Positions 1 to 8,754 of a DNA stretch of 64,000 nt are shown piece by piece (position 1 is the first letter of the stretch; each line of letters opens with the position of its first letter). Made by a program: the position numbers and the translations under genes. The DNA is from Geodermatophilus amargosae (GTDB taxonomy: Bacteria > Actinomycetota > Actinomycetes > Mycobacteriales > Geodermatophilaceae): assembly GCF_900116515.1 (NCBI RefSeq), contig NZ_FPBA01000010.1, positions 1 through 64,000 on the forward strand. Direction: 5' to 3'. The notes below the pieces were generated by a model, which did not search any database, was not told the origin of the DNA, and was given only the letters and a program-made list of their open reading frames with translations.

Positions 1-269
1 GCCAGTAGCTGTTCGTGCAGCGCCGGCCAGACACCGGCCTCGGTCCAGTCCCGCAGCCGCCGCCAGCAGGTCACCCCCGAGCAGCCGACCAGCGAGGTGG
101 GCAGCTGGTTCCAGGTGATCCCGGTCTTGAGCACGAAGACGATGCCGGCCAACGCGGCGCGGTCATCGATCGGCCGGCGGCCGGGATGGCGATAGCGGCG
201 TGGCCTTGGCGGTGGGAGCAGTGGTGCGATCCGCTTCCACAGCTCATCCGGCACGAGCTCCTCGATCAC
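1..269 (-). CDS. IS5-family transposase, N-terminal part (cut by window edge)
   Basis: The minus strand reads from a GTG near 269 as WWVIEELVPDELWKRIAPLL, then RPIDDRAALAGIVFVLKTG, WNQLP and WRRLRDWTEAGVWPALHEQ. This is the N-terminal helical domain (DUF4096 type) of IS5-family DDE transposases, which recognise the IS ends. The DDE catalytic part lies beyond the window, so whether the gene is intact cannot be judged. An in-frame stop lies upstream near 318, so the start is at or just before 269. The IS end probably falls around 320-345; no terminal repeat or target duplication can be verified with one end visible. It lies outside the integrated element, about 90 bases from its left attachment site. 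Confidence 0.75.
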   Translation of the reverse strand, partial: MIEELVPDELWKRIAPLLPPPRPRRYRHPGRRPIDDRAALAGIVFVLKTGITWNQLPTSLVGCSGVTCWRRLRDWTEAGVWPALHEQLL

Positions 270-387
270 CCACCACAGCCTCGGCAGGTCGGGCAGATCA
301 CCGCGGGAGGCACGCCGAGCTCATCTTGAAACGATCTCTTAGTCAGCGAAGATCATCGGCGCTGAGAGCAGATTGAGAGCACGAGAA

Positions 388-421
388 GGGCCGGTGACCT
401 GTCCACGCAGGTCACCGGCCC
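388..421 (-). terminator. Hairpin 8 nt past the glnA-end copy; probable original glnA terminator
   Basis: Perfect 14-bp stem (388-401 with 408-421) and 6-nt loop. It starts 8 nt after the stop codon of the glnA 3'-end copy at 430-432 when read on the minus strand. Before the element inserted this would have followed glnA directly. There is no strong T-run, as is common for actinobacterial terminators. Confidence 0.65.
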
Positions 422-428
422 AGTCCGG

Positions 429-456
429 ATCAGATGTCGTAGTACATCGCGAACTC
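429..456. repeat. attL: 28-bp copy of the glnA 3' end
   Basis: Identical over 28 bp to 15347-15374. On the minus strand it encodes EFAMYYDI and a stop, the last eight codons of glnA. It is the left boundary of the integrated element and the stranded tail left by integration. Flanks diverge immediately to the right (cccc versus gtgc). Confidence 0.88.
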
Positions 457-559
457 CCCCCACGTGATTGGTCAACCGCGACTGTTGGTGGATATGACGC
501 TTGACCTGCGCTTTTGTGTTGGCCAGCCTTGGCTGAGAATGGTCCGAGCTGAGCGTCTT

Positions 560-578
560 GGGGACTGGACGGGGACTG
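560..578 (+). promoter_or_regulatory. Candidate integrase arm-type site (left)
   Basis: GGGGACTGGACGGGGACTG: two GGGGACTG octamers 11 bp apart. The same arrangement in the same orientation occurs at 15282-15300 inside the other end (17 of 19 positions equal). In the circular form the two pairs would flank the 28-bp core, as arm sites of tyrosine recombinases do. Confidence 0.5.
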
Positions 579-722
579 GCGGCAGGTCTCCGAGGATGAC
601 GCGGTGGCGATCGGCTGTCTCGCGGACTGGCTTCCGACCGGCGTCCTCTGCTCGTCCGTCGGCCCACTCTCGGAGTGGGTGACCCGCTTCCCACCCCGTT
701 CAGCCTGCCGGCTGTCTCGGTC

Positions 723-778
723 GCCGGAAGGGCGCTGCGCGTCCCTGCGGAATGGGCCTCCGGCCCACCCTTCCCCCG
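723..778 (+). repeat. 56-bp dispersed repeat, copy 1
   Basis: Matches 1240-1295 at 53 of 56 positions (begins GCCGGAAGGGCGCTGCGCGT). Weaker similarity continues about 35 bases beyond the right end in both copies. Function unknown; it may be an intergenic repeat family or a decayed duplication. Confidence 0.75.
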
Positions 779-1239
779 CCCTGCGACAGCTAGAGGAGCG
801 CCGGTTGTGGGGAAGCAGACAGGGATGGGGACGCGCCTAGTAGTGCTTCGTTAGGACGCTCGGGCGTGGCTGCTGATGCGTTGTCCCGGTAGGTGCGACC
901 GGGATGTTCTGACTAGCACGATCAAGGCAGACTTGTGGCCTGAGCTGCGAAGACACACATTGGCCAATCAGTGCCGAACAGGACCGATCACAAGGTCGTG
1001 TGCCCCAAATGTGCCCCAGCGGAGTCAGACCTCACGAAGGGGCAACGCAGCAACCGGCCGTCAATGCCGTCTCTGACCCAGGCCTTCGGCCTCTTGTCCC
1101 TTGGGTCTCGTCCGTCGGCCCTGGCTGCCAGCCGGATGTGTTGCGCTTCCGGGTGGGCGTGCTGCAGGTTGTCCCGGCACCTGCCCGCGGAGGCGGCACC
1201 CGCCCCCACCTCACGGGAGCGTCTCCGACTGCGCTGGCC

Positions 1240-1295
1240 GCCGGAAGGGCGCTGCGCGTCCCTGCGGGATGAGCCTGCGGCCCACCCTTCCCCCG
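1240..1295 (+). repeat. 56-bp dispersed repeat, copy 2
   Basis: Second copy of the 723-778 repeat, same orientation, three mismatches, about 517 bp away. It lies just before the decayed GH6 gene. Confidence 0.75.
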
Positions 1296-1469
1296 GCTGG
1301 TGCAGCCGGAGGGGAGCTGGTTATGGGAAGCGAGGTGAAGCCTCGGCTGACTTCCAGCGTCCTCCGTGACGCGGCAGGCCCGGCGCCCGCCTCCGGAGAG
1401 CGGGAGGAGGTGGAATGATCATGCTTGGCAGCTGCTGGCTGGCCCCCATCTATCCAGGTCAGTCACCTG

Positions 1470-2492
1470 GGGGCGGTCCAGTCGGAGTGCCCGGCGTCGA
1501 GGTACGTGCGGTCCGACGATTGGCCTCGAGGGCGTCGACCGCGTCCTGCAGCATCCGCACGCGCTGTGCCGGGTCGCCGCACAGGAGCGCCAGCGTGTCG
1601 GGCTCCACGATCACAATCGCGTCCGCGGTACCGATCGCGGCCGCCACCGCCCGGATCCAGCCGGCGTACGCCTCCGGTGAGGGCGCACCCCCCGCCGAGT
1701 ACCCGCCGCAGTCGAGGTCGGGCACGTTGTAGACGACGAAGACCGGGACGCCACCGGCCGCTCCGGCCTCGGCCATCCGCTGCCGGACCGTCGCCGCAAC
1801 GTCACCGCTCCAGTTCCCCAGCCAGGTGGCCGTCGGCACCTTCGCCAGGTCAGCGAGCAGCCTCGCGTCCTCGGGGCTCCTGGCCTGCCACTCGGCCGCC
1901 GCCCGGGCCGCGCCGGTGTTCGTGCCGACGAGGGTGACCCTGGCCAGGGGGTTGCCGGTCGGTGCGCCGTGCGACTGGCCGTCATCGGCCACCGGCACGG
2001 ACGGCGGGGCACCTGCAGCGCCTCGGCCGTCGAGGACGGAGACACCGACGGGGACGGGTCGGTCGTCGGCGCGGGAGAGTCGGTGGGAGTCGTCGGCGTC
2101 GCGGAGTCCCCGGCCGGCCGGGGTGTGCTGCTGCCGGCGTCCGGGCCGGTCGGCGTCGGGGACGGGGCCTCAGCCGATCCGGACGACGCGACCGGCGCCG
2201 CCGCCACGACTTCGACCCCGGTCGCGTCCGGCGGCGCGCTCACCAGCGGGGTGCACGCCATGAGCGTGGGAGCGATCGCCGCCGCGGCCAGTGCGGACCG
2301 CCACGACCGCCGCCCGGTGGGCCGGTGGCTGCCCGCGCCACCGCAGGAGGTCCGCGGCCGTGTCGCCTGGGCGCGAGCCGACGGCGGCTGAGGGAGGCGA
2401 CGGAACGGCAGCTCGAGCGGATCGAGCCGATCGAACGATGAAGAGATCACCGATTGTGACGCATAGAGCATGAGCGAGGAGTAATCAGTCAA
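1470..2492 (-). pseudogene. Decayed GH6 glycosidase (endoglucanase/cellobiohydrolase) lipoprotein
   Basis: The 5' part (about 2310-2010) encodes a hydrophobic leader ending in LMAC, a lipobox, then a Pro/Ser/Thr-rich linker. Near 2010 the frame must shift to continue into a glycoside hydrolase family 6 domain: NPLARVTLVGTN, then VYNVPDLDCGGYSAGG with a candidate catalytic Asp, then IVIVEPDTLALL. Near 1508 a second shift is needed to read YLDAGHSDWTA, a GH6 hallmark, and a third follows near 1480, after which similarity stops. The C-terminal third of the domain is absent. The enzyme would have been a cell-surface beta-1,4-glucanase. It lies downstream of, and in line with, a processive GT2/GT39 operon, suggesting it once trimmed that polysaccharide. 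Multiple shifts make sequencing error unlikely but not excluded. The start is uncertain. Confidence 0.75.
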
Positions 2493-2696
2493 AGTCTTTA
2501 AGTTAGTACATTATGGCCAGCGGCTCACCCCGCCTGTACCGCCGGCCGCTCGATGGGCACCGTCTTCCGCACGGTGGCGGAGCCGGTCCCGGCGCGGTGT
2601 GCGCCCGGACCGGCTCCTCCCGACGCCCTACGCGGCCGGCACGGCGCGGAGTCGGCGCCGTGACGGTTCTCCGCGGCGCACCGCCGCGGGGAGTCC

Positions 2697-4475
2697 TCAC
2701 TCGTCGAGGATGGTGAGGATCGTCTCCTGCGACGTCACGTACTTGGCCGCTAGTTCCGGGACGGACAGGGTGGCCTGGTCCACCTTGATCCCCTCGATCT
2801 GGCCGTTGGTCAGGTCGGTGAACTCGGCACTGGGCGCGGTCAGGAACGCCTCGAGCCGCTGCCGCTCGGCCTCGTCCTCTACTGCCTGGATGCGGGCCTG
2901 CTCCGCCAGGGGCAGCACGCGGCGCACCTCGATGCGCGCGTCCCCCTCGCCCGCGGTCCGGAGCAGCTCGCTGTGGTCGTAGGCCTCGACGACGATCGGG
3001 CCGGCGTTTCGGGCGACGTTGTCGGACCACACGAGGTAGTCGATGCCGAGGTAGTCGCCGCCGAGCTGCTCCATGACCGCTCCGTCGGAGTCGACCTTGT
3101 AGAACCAGACGACGTCCTCGGTCGCCCAGCCGGCGTCCACCAGGTCGTTCCACAGGGTGTTGTCGACCACGATCGTCGCGTCTCGCGGGAGGTCGTCCTC
3201 CACGTAGGCCGCGGTCGCCGACCGGACGTCGTTGGTGTCTGCGGTCCAAGCCGTCGCGTAGTCGTAGCGCCAGTCCGCGAGCGGCACCGTGGCCGCGGCC
3301 AGCGCGGCCAGCATCGACGCAGCGGAGATCACCCGGACCGGGGCGGTCCGCGCCCGCATGAGCCACCGCCACGCCACGTCGAGGAGCCCGGCGAGCGCCA
3401 GGGCGCAGAACGGGAGGACGGCGACGACGTACATCTGCGGGAGGTATCCGGACGGGCGCAGTGCCACCAGGGTCACGACGAGGACCGCGATCCCCACGGG
3501 ACGCAGCCGTCGCACGGCGAGGGTGACCAGCGCCGCTGCGACGCCGCCCACGACCAGCACGCCATCGTCGAAGTGCAGCCACCCGCTTAGGGCGTCGTAT
3601 GCGCCGTCGCTCGGGCCGTCGGGGTCCAGCAGCCAGCCGGAGCCCTCCCGACCGCCGAGCTGAAAGGCCAGGGCGTCCCAGATCGAGACGTGGTCCGGGC
3701 CGGGGAACAGCTCGTCGCGGATGAGCGCGTACAGCAGGTACGTCGAGCCCGAGATCGCCACGACGGCGGAGAAGCCCATGATGGCGAAGGGCCGGGTCGG
3801 GCGGTAGGCGGACTGCCAGAGCGCCACCAGGAGCGCCGGCAGGAACACCAGGACGGTCTCCTTGCTCAGCACCGCGACGCCGAAGCACAGTCCTCCCGCC
3901 ATATGGTGGCCCAGGTGCCGCCTGCGGTCGAGGACCAGGACGAACGCGCCCACCAGCCACGGGAGGGCGATGTTGTCGAGGAAGACCTGGCGGCCCTCGT
4001 AGACCACGAGCGGGTTGAGTGCCCACAGCAGCATGGCCGCCAGCGCCCAGCCCCGTGCCATCCCCAGGCGCTTCGCGAGCACGTACAACAGCAGTGCTGT
4101 GACCAGCGTGTAGGCCACCATGAGGATCCGGCCGGCCAGCAGGTCGGAGTTGACGTCGTCAGCCAGCAACGCCTCCGGCAGCCAGGAGAACAGGGCCATC
4201 TGCAGCCAGCCGGCCGGCGGGTGGTCGTACCAGTAGGTGTAGGGCGCGAGGGAGCCCATGTTCAGGACCGACCACGCCTGGGAGTAGTAGGTCCCCTCGT
4301 CGTCGAAGTACCGCGGCCAGCCGGCCAGGTTGAGGGAGTGGGCGACGCCGATGACGATCAGCGCGAGGCCAACCCGGAGTCGCTCGCTACCTCGCCGTGG
4401 CGCCGCGTGCGCGGGCCCGGCCGGCCGTGCCTCGTCTGGTTCGACGACGTCGATGTGCTCGAGAACCGTGCTCAC
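2697..4475 (-). CDS. GT39/GT83-type membrane glycosyltransferase (PMT_2/ArnT-like), 592 aa
   Basis: A multi-spanning membrane protein. After a short cytoplasmic start comes the first helix (about residues 34-52), then an acidic YFDDEG motif (about 57-61) in the first outer loop and YDHPPAGW (83-90), both typical of polyprenyl-phosphate-sugar dependent transferases (protein mannosyltransferase, ArnT, GT83). Around ten further hydrophobic segments follow, then a soluble C-terminal region of about 170 residues, probably extracytoplasmic. It would transfer a sugar from a lipid-phosphate donor outside the membrane. The start GTG overlaps the stop of the upstream GT2 gene by four bases (GTGA), so the two are translationally coupled. 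The acceptor is unknown. Last gene of the three-gene cargo operon. Confidence 0.82.
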   Translation of the reverse strand: MSTVLEHIDVVEPDEARPAGPAHAAPRRGSERLRVGLALIVIGVAHSLNLAGWPRYFDDEGTYYSQAWSVLNMGSLAPYTYWYDHPPAGWLQMALFSWLPEALLADDVNSDLLAGRILMVAYTLVTALLLYVLAKRLGMARGWALAAMLLWALNPLVVYEGRQVFLDNIALPWLVGAFVLVLDRRRHLGHHMAGGLCFGVAVLSKETVLVFLPALLVALWQSAYRPTRPFAIMGFSAVVAISGSTYLLYALIRDELFPGPDHVSIWDALAFQLGGREGSGWLLDPDGPSDGAYDALSGWLHFDDGVLVVGGVAAALVTLAVRRLRPVGIAVLVVTLVALRPSGYLPQMYVVAVLPFCALALAGLLDVAWRWLMRARTAPVRVISAASMLAALAAATVPLADWRYDYATAWTADTNDVRSATAAYVEDDLPRDATIVVDNTLWNDLVDAGWATEDVVWFYKVDSDGAVMEQLGGDYLGIDYLVWSDNVARNAGPIVVEAYDHSELLRTAGEGDARIEVRRVLPLAEQARIQAVEDEAERQRLEAFLTAPSAEFTDLTNGQIEGIKVDQATLSVPELAAKYVTSQETILTILDE

Positions 4476-5773
4476 GCGGCCTTCTCCTGCTGTCCGACCA
4501 GCGTCAGCTGGGGCGTGATGTGGGAGCCGGCATGGGCTGTCTTCTCCCAGGCGAAGTCGCCGGTGAAGTACTTCCAGGCTGCCCGCAGGACCGCGACAGC
4601 CAGGAGCAGTTGGTAGAAGGGCAGGGACAGCACCAGGCGGAGGTAGTCCCGCGGCCGCACGTCGAGGTGCATCTCCCGGCTCCACTCGCGCAGGATGAGC
4701 ATCTCGAAGCCGAGCATGGTCAGCGTCGGCGCCAGCGGCAGGAAGGTGATCAGCACCACCAGCGGCGGCACGTCGACGAGGAACCCGGTGAGGACGGCCA
4801 GCGGCAGGGCGATTCCCGAAAAGGCGACCGCGTGCTGTTGCACCAGCGTCCACCAGGCGTGGAAGCGCTGCGACCGCGTCGGCAGCTTCTTCCACTCACC
4901 CTTGGCGAGCACCTGCATGAAGCCCAGGGCCCAGCGCGTGCGCTGCTTGATCAGCTGCGGGATGCGCTCCGGGGTCTCCTCCTGCGTAGCGAGCCGCGAG
5001 TCGTAGCCGACCACGATCTTCTTGCCGAGGCAGGACAGCCGCACGCCGATCTCGCAGTCCTCGGCCAGGCAGTCGCCGTCCCAGCCGCCGACTTCCTCCA
5101 GCAGCGCCCGCTTCATGAACACGGTGTTGCCGCCGAGGGGGATGAAGCCGGACAGGGCGTGACCGTGCAGCCGTGACCGGAACCAGATCCGGTACTCCAT
5201 GCAGTTGCGGAGGCTGAACCAGGAGTCGCGGTAGTTCATCAGGTGCACGGCGCCCTGGACCACGTCGGCGTCGGTTCCCTGGAAGGTCGCGTCGACGTGC
5301 CGGAGCAGTCCCGGCTGGGTGAGGGACTCCGCGTCGATGATGCCGACGATCTCCTTGGTGCAGTCCAGCAGCGTGCTGTTCAACTGCCGCGGCTTGTTCT
5401 TGACCGCGTCGTGGTTGATCGAGACCTTGACCCGGGTCGGCCAGCGCCGGGCCAGCGCCTGGGCGATCTCCACCGTGGAGAGGCCGTCGGTCATCGGCTT
5501 GGCGTCGTCGTGGCCGACCGACAGGATGACCTCCAGATCCGGGTGGTCCTGGGCCAGCAGGCGCTGGACCGTCGCCCGCATGACCGGCTCGGTCTCCTCG
5601 CGGCACGGCACGATGAGGCTGAAGGAGTACCTCGCCCGGACCGGGACCTCGAAACCCACCGACCGGAACGAACGGGGGGAGGACCAGGCGTGCATCTGCC
5701 ACCACAGGGTGGCGCCCGCGATCACCAGCAGGGCCACGGCGACGAGGGTGAGAACGGCGGAGACGAACACCAC
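4472..5773 (-). CDS. Processive family-2 glycosyltransferase (cellulose/hyaluronan-synthase-like), 433 aa
   Basis: An N-terminal membrane helix (residues 1-26) precedes a GT-A domain with SLIVPCREE (52-60), DAES (147-150), AEDCEIG (237-243) and QRTRW (277-281), then two or three C-terminal helices. The QxxRW motif after the D, DxD and ED residues marks processive membrane polysaccharide synthases such as BcsA-type enzymes, which polymerise and extrude beta-linked chains. No PilZ domain is present, so no c-di-GMP control is evident. The chosen GTG start lies 2 bases past the stop of the upstream gene; a second GTG three bases on is equally possible. Polymer identity is not determined by sequence; the neighbouring GH6 remnant hints at a beta-glucan. 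Confidence 0.85.
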   Translation of the reverse strand: MVFVSAVLTLVAVALLVIAGATLWWQMHAWSSPRSFRSVGFEVPVRARYSFSLIVPCREETEPVMRATVQRLLAQDHPDLEVILSVGHDDAKPMTDGLSTVEIAQALARRWPTRVKVSINHDAVKNKPRQLNSTLLDCTKEIVGIIDAESLTQPGLLRHVDATFQGTDADVVQGAVHLMNYRDSWFSLRNCMEYRIWFRSRLHGHALSGFIPLGGNTVFMKRALLEEVGGWDGDCLAEDCEIGVRLSCLGKKIVVGYDSRLATQEETPERIPQLIKQRTRWALGFMQVLAKGEWKKLPTRSQRFHAWWTLVQQHAVAFSGIALPLAVLTGFLVDVPPLVVLITFLPLAPTLTMLGFEMLILREWSREMHLDVRPRDYLRLVLSLPFYQLLLAVAVLRAAWKYFTGDFAWEKTAHAGSHITPQLTLVGQQEKAA

Positions 5774-5775
5774 GG

Positions 5776-7044
5776 TCAGACCTCCACGGTCGTGCGCAGG
5801 GGGCGGGCGGACGGCTCGGACCGCGGGGACCGGTACACCACACGGGAGGCGAAGAGGAACCGCGCCAAGAAGGCGACGGCGAGGGTGATCCCCTGCGCGA
5901 GCACCGCCCAGACGTGCACGGTCTCGACGAGCAGGACCAACAACGGCAGGCGAATCAGCGCCTCGACGCTGTTGAACGCCAGGTGGTGCGCCAACCGGCG
6001 TGGCCAGCGGTAGGTGCCGTCTCGCAGGTCGCTGAAGACGAACCGTTCCTGGAGGACGAAGTTGTGCAGCATCGAGACCTCGGCGGCCACGATCGCGGCG
6101 AGGACGTAGCCGACCTCCAGCGGCCCGTTCACCAGCAGCGCCATGGCCCCGAGGTTGACCAGCGTGCCGAGCGCTCCCACCGCGGCGAACCGGCTCATCC
6201 GGCCCATTCGCAGGTTGACCATCTGGTGGACGAATGCCACCCCGTTCCGCCATGAGGCCTTGCTCTCACCGGCCAGTCGCTCGGCGAAGGTGAAAGGCAG
6301 CTCCCGGACCCGCAGGTCATGCCGCGCCAGGATCTCGAGCAGGATCTTGAAGCCGCGCGGACGTAGACGTGACATCTCGATCGCCGACCGGCGGAAGCAG
6401 AAGAACCCGGTCATGGGATCCGTGCAGACCCGTCCCACCCGGCGCGGGAAGCAGGCCTGGACGATGAGCGTGCTGGAACGTGACACCCAGCGCCGGTAGG
6501 TGCTGGCCAGGCCGGAAGGCCGGCCGTCCCCCGCGTAGCGCGAGGCCACGGACAGGTCCCCGTGGCCGACGGCATCACGCAGGGCGGGCACCAGCTCGGG
6601 CGGGTGCTGGAGGTCGCCGTCCATGACGACGACGAAGTCGCTGTCGGAGGCGAGGATGCCGGCACTCACCGCGCCGGACAGGCCGCCGACCCGCTCGGCC
6701 GGCTCCCGGTGGATCATCCGTACCGGGAGCTCGGCCCAGGCGGCCGCCCGGGAGACCTGCTCGGGAGTGTCGTCGGTGCTGTCGTCGACGACGACGATCT
6801 CGGCGCTCCGCCCGCGCAGGGCGGCACAGAGGCGGGTGACCAGGGAGACGACGTTGGTACCCTCGTTGAACGTCGGGACGACGACGGTCACGTCGAGTCG
6901 GGAACCGGCCCGCGCGTCCTCGTCGTCGGCGGGCGGTGCCCAGATGGTCGCAGTCGCGCCTGCGATGTGGTTCCCGGTCATGACGACCGGCCGATCGAGG
7001 ATCGACGACACCCCGGAGGGGTCGCGATCGGATCGCAAGTGCAT
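5776..7044 (-). CDS. Polyprenyl-phosphate sugar synthase (DPM1-like GT2) fused to GtrA, 422 aa
   Basis: Residues 50-260 are a non-processive GT2 domain: VTVVVPTFNEG, VVVDDSTDD (D87/D88) and MDGDLQHPPE (DxD at 142-144), the signature of dolichol/polyprenyl-phosphate mannose or glucose synthases. From about 262 the protein has four membrane helices of the GtrA type (RFAAVGALGTLVNLG), thought to move or present the lipid-linked sugar across the membrane. It would make the donor used by the GT39-type enzyme encoded last in this operon. ATG at 7044 is preceded by a GAGGA ribosome site, favoured over an upstream in-frame start. First gene of the cargo operon; no clear promoter box was picked. Confidence 0.85.
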   Translation of the reverse strand: MHLRSDRDPSGVSSILDRPVVMTGNHIAGATATIWAPPADDEDARAGSRLDVTVVVPTFNEGTNVVSLVTRLCAALRGRSAEIVVVDDSTDDTPEQVSRAAAWAELPVRMIHREPAERVGGLSGAVSAGILASDSDFVVVMDGDLQHPPELVPALRDAVGHGDLSVASRYAGDGRPSGLASTYRRWVSRSSTLIVQACFPRRVGRVCTDPMTGFFCFRRSAIEMSRLRPRGFKILLEILARHDLRVRELPFTFAERLAGESKASWRNGVAFVHQMVNLRMGRMSRFAAVGALGTLVNLGAMALLVNGPLEVGYVLAAIVAAEVSMLHNFVLQERFVFSDLRDGTYRWPRRLAHHLAFNSVEALIRLPLLVLLVETVHVWAVLAQGITLAVAFLARFLFASRVVYRSPRSEPSARPLRTTVEV

Positions 7045-7386
7045 GGAAGTCCTCGTCTGGAGAAGACGCACGGCGCAGGTCGACGCCTAGGAGGCAGCCG
7101 GTGGGCGCGCGAACGTCGGGCCTGCGGGCGGAGATGGAGCAGGGCTGTCGGCGGGAGAGCGGCGACAGCAGCGCTGCTGTGGACCTCCGCCGAGGTGGCG
7201 GCTCTCCTAGGTGTACGCGCCGATCGCAGGATCGCAGTCTGTCAATTCGTGATAATCCGACTGCTTTCGGTAAGGCTTGATCCACTGTGTGTCTGCAGCG
7301 GGTATGAGCATGGCCGGCGGGTCGACCGAGCTTGCGAGCCGTCGCTGTCCGGACCCCTATAGGCACATGCTGTGTAATGGCATCAA

Positions 7387-7701
7387 GTGCTACACCTCAC
7401 GCGGATTGCATCTATCCCCGAGGACACGGCTGCGAGCTCATCGACTTGCGCGACCCGCAGGCTCCCGGCTGGGCGACCGCAGCGACGGGTCACCGGCGGC
7501 CGCGTCCTCTACTCCCAGCAGACCGGCACCAGCTCTGCTCTGCTGGACGAGGCCGCGCTGACTGCCCTGTACGAGCAGGCGTTCACCACCTGCAGCAGGG
7601 TTGAGCCGACGGCCGACGACACAGCTTCGATGACGACCTGTCGTCACATCTCGGCCCGCCACCTGAATTGCCAGGCCGGGCTGCTCGGCTTCCTGGAGTG
7701 A
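7387..7701 (+). CDS. Possible small hypothetical protein
   Basis: A 104-residue frame. The C-terminal part (GRVLYSQQTGTSSALLDEA, then LTALYEQAFTTCSR) looks protein-like, while the N-terminal third looks like random GC-rich translation, and a second frame in the first half (ELIDLRDPQAPGW) is equally plausible. This may be a frameshifted remnant. No homologue recognised. The 340 bases between the glycosyltransferase operon and this frame show nothing else. Confidence 0.25.
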   Translation: MLHLTRIASIPEDTAASSSTCATRRLPAGRPQRRVTGGRVLYSQQTGTSSALLDEAALTALYEQAFTTCSRVEPTADDTASMTTCRHISARHLNCQAGLLGFLE

Positions 7702-7712
7702 TGACAGGACGG

Positions 7713-7737
7713 AGCCCCGGCCCCGTGGCCCGGGGCT
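7713..7737. terminator. Hairpin terminator candidate
   Basis: AGCCCCGG pairs with CCGGGGCT over a 9-nt spacer. It lies just after the possible small gene ending at 7701 and in the gap facing the convergent secreted-protein gene. Confidence 0.45.
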
Positions 7738-7746
7738 TCGCCCGGT

Positions 7747-7781
7747 CGTCGGGGTCGGCGGTGAGGCCGTCGACCCCGACG
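7747..7781 (-). terminator. Hairpin downstream of the secreted-protein gene
   Basis: An 11-bp arm CGTCGGGGTCG (7747-7757) pairs with 7771-7781 over a 13-nt loop that can pair further. It lies 40 nt past the stop of the minus-strand gene at 7822, a normal position for its terminator. Confidence 0.5.
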
Positions 7782-7821
7782 GGTGTCAGCGGGCGGAGCC
7801 GCTCTCGCGGCTGCTGTCGCT

Positions 7822-8463
7822 TCAGCCGTTGGTCCACTTGATCGTGATGTCGTCCTTGACCCGCTCGTCGCGGCAGCCGTTGGCGTCGGCATCGGCGCAC
7901 CAGACGACGTACTGGGTGCCCGCCGTGGTGTTGTTGTTGAGCCGGGCGTGGAACTCGAGGTCACCCGCGGCGCCGGTCATCTGGTAGCTGGACTGGAAGC
8001 ACAGGTCGTTGCGGCCGTCACGGTTGGTGTCGCTGAGCCGGGAGTACTCCGGTCCTGCGCCGTCGGGGTCGGGGCAGGCGCTGATGAACCCGACGCCGGA
8101 GCTCTGGAAGGAGGCGGGCCCGTTGACCTTCTGGCCCTGCCGGTCGAGGAAGCAGGCGTCGTTGTGCACGTTGCGGTTCGCGGTGCCGGGGTCGCTGAGC
8201 CGCTGCCGGTCGTACTGGTCGGGGTTGGCGCAGGAGGAGCCGCGGTTGACGTCGGGGTTCTCCGTCGTCGCTCCGGTGTCGCGGTTGATGTAGGAGGCGG
8301 CGCGGACGCCGTCGCGGCCGTCGCCACGGTCGTAGCTGGCGCCGTAGCTGCCCCCACTGCTGGCGCTGCCTCCCTCGCCGTGGGCGAGGGCGAGGGGGGT
8401 ACCCAGGCCCATGGCGGTCACGCTCAGGGTGGCGATGGCTGCGGTGCGGACGGCTGCTCGCAT
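7822..8463 (-). CDS. Secreted cysteine-containing protein of unknown function, 213 aa
   Basis: A classical signal peptide (MRAAVRTAAIATLSV, cleavage after ALALA, about residue 27) leads a hydrophilic mature protein rich in Asn, Asp, Gly and Ser. The sequence contains several loosely similar stretches with one or two Cys each: GSSCANPDQYDRQRLSD, LSDTNRDGRNDLCF and CADADANGCRDE. The Asp/Asn loops resemble calcium-binding loops (DxNxDG-like), but no known domain is certain. Six Cys in the mature part could form disulfides outside the cell. ATG at 8463 has an AGGAG site 7 nt upstream. It lies alone between the glycosyltransferase cargo and the relaxase. Confidence 0.75.
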   Translation of the reverse strand: MRAAVRTAAIATLSVTAMGLGTPLALAHGEGGSASSGGSYGASYDRGDGRDGVRAASYINRDTGATTENPDVNRGSSCANPDQYDRQRLSDPGTANRNVHNDACFLDRQGQKVNGPASFQSSGVGFISACPDPDGAGPEYSRLSDTNRDGRNDLCFQSSYQMTGAAGDLEFHARLNNNTTAGTQYVVWCADADANGCRDERVKDDITIKWTNG

Positions 8464-8754
8464 GAGGAACTCCTGGTGATGTCGGCCGTGGCCGGACCCG
8501 GCTCTGCGAGTCACCTGTACGTACGGGGCGCCGGTGTGGTCCGTTCAACACCGCGCAACCTTTTTCACCGAGCTGGCTGCCCTCGCGCTCCTCATCCCGC
8601 ACGCGGATGGGCACCCGAGCCGCCGAGGACGCGGCAGGATCGACCCTCCCGGGCCGGAGTCGGGGGAGAGACCGGTCCTCGAGGTCGACGTCTCCGTTCA
8701 GCGCCACAGGCGATGACCGCGAGCGGATCACCGAGCGGCCCGCCCGATGAAGGA
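8464..8754. other. Non-coding stretch upstream of the secreted-protein gene
   Basis: No gene recognised. The first part should hold the promoter and 5' leader of the secreted-protein gene on the minus strand. Long open frames here are composition shadows. Confidence 0.5.

Larger units (their letters stand above)
457..1469. other. Gene-poor left end of the element
   Basis: About 1 kb with no convincing coding region on either strand; reading frames here show no recognisable domain. It contains the candidate integrase arm site at 560-578 and two copies of a 56-bp repeat (723-778 and 1240-1295). The texture suggests eroded DNA between the attachment site and the cargo. Confidence 0.6.
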
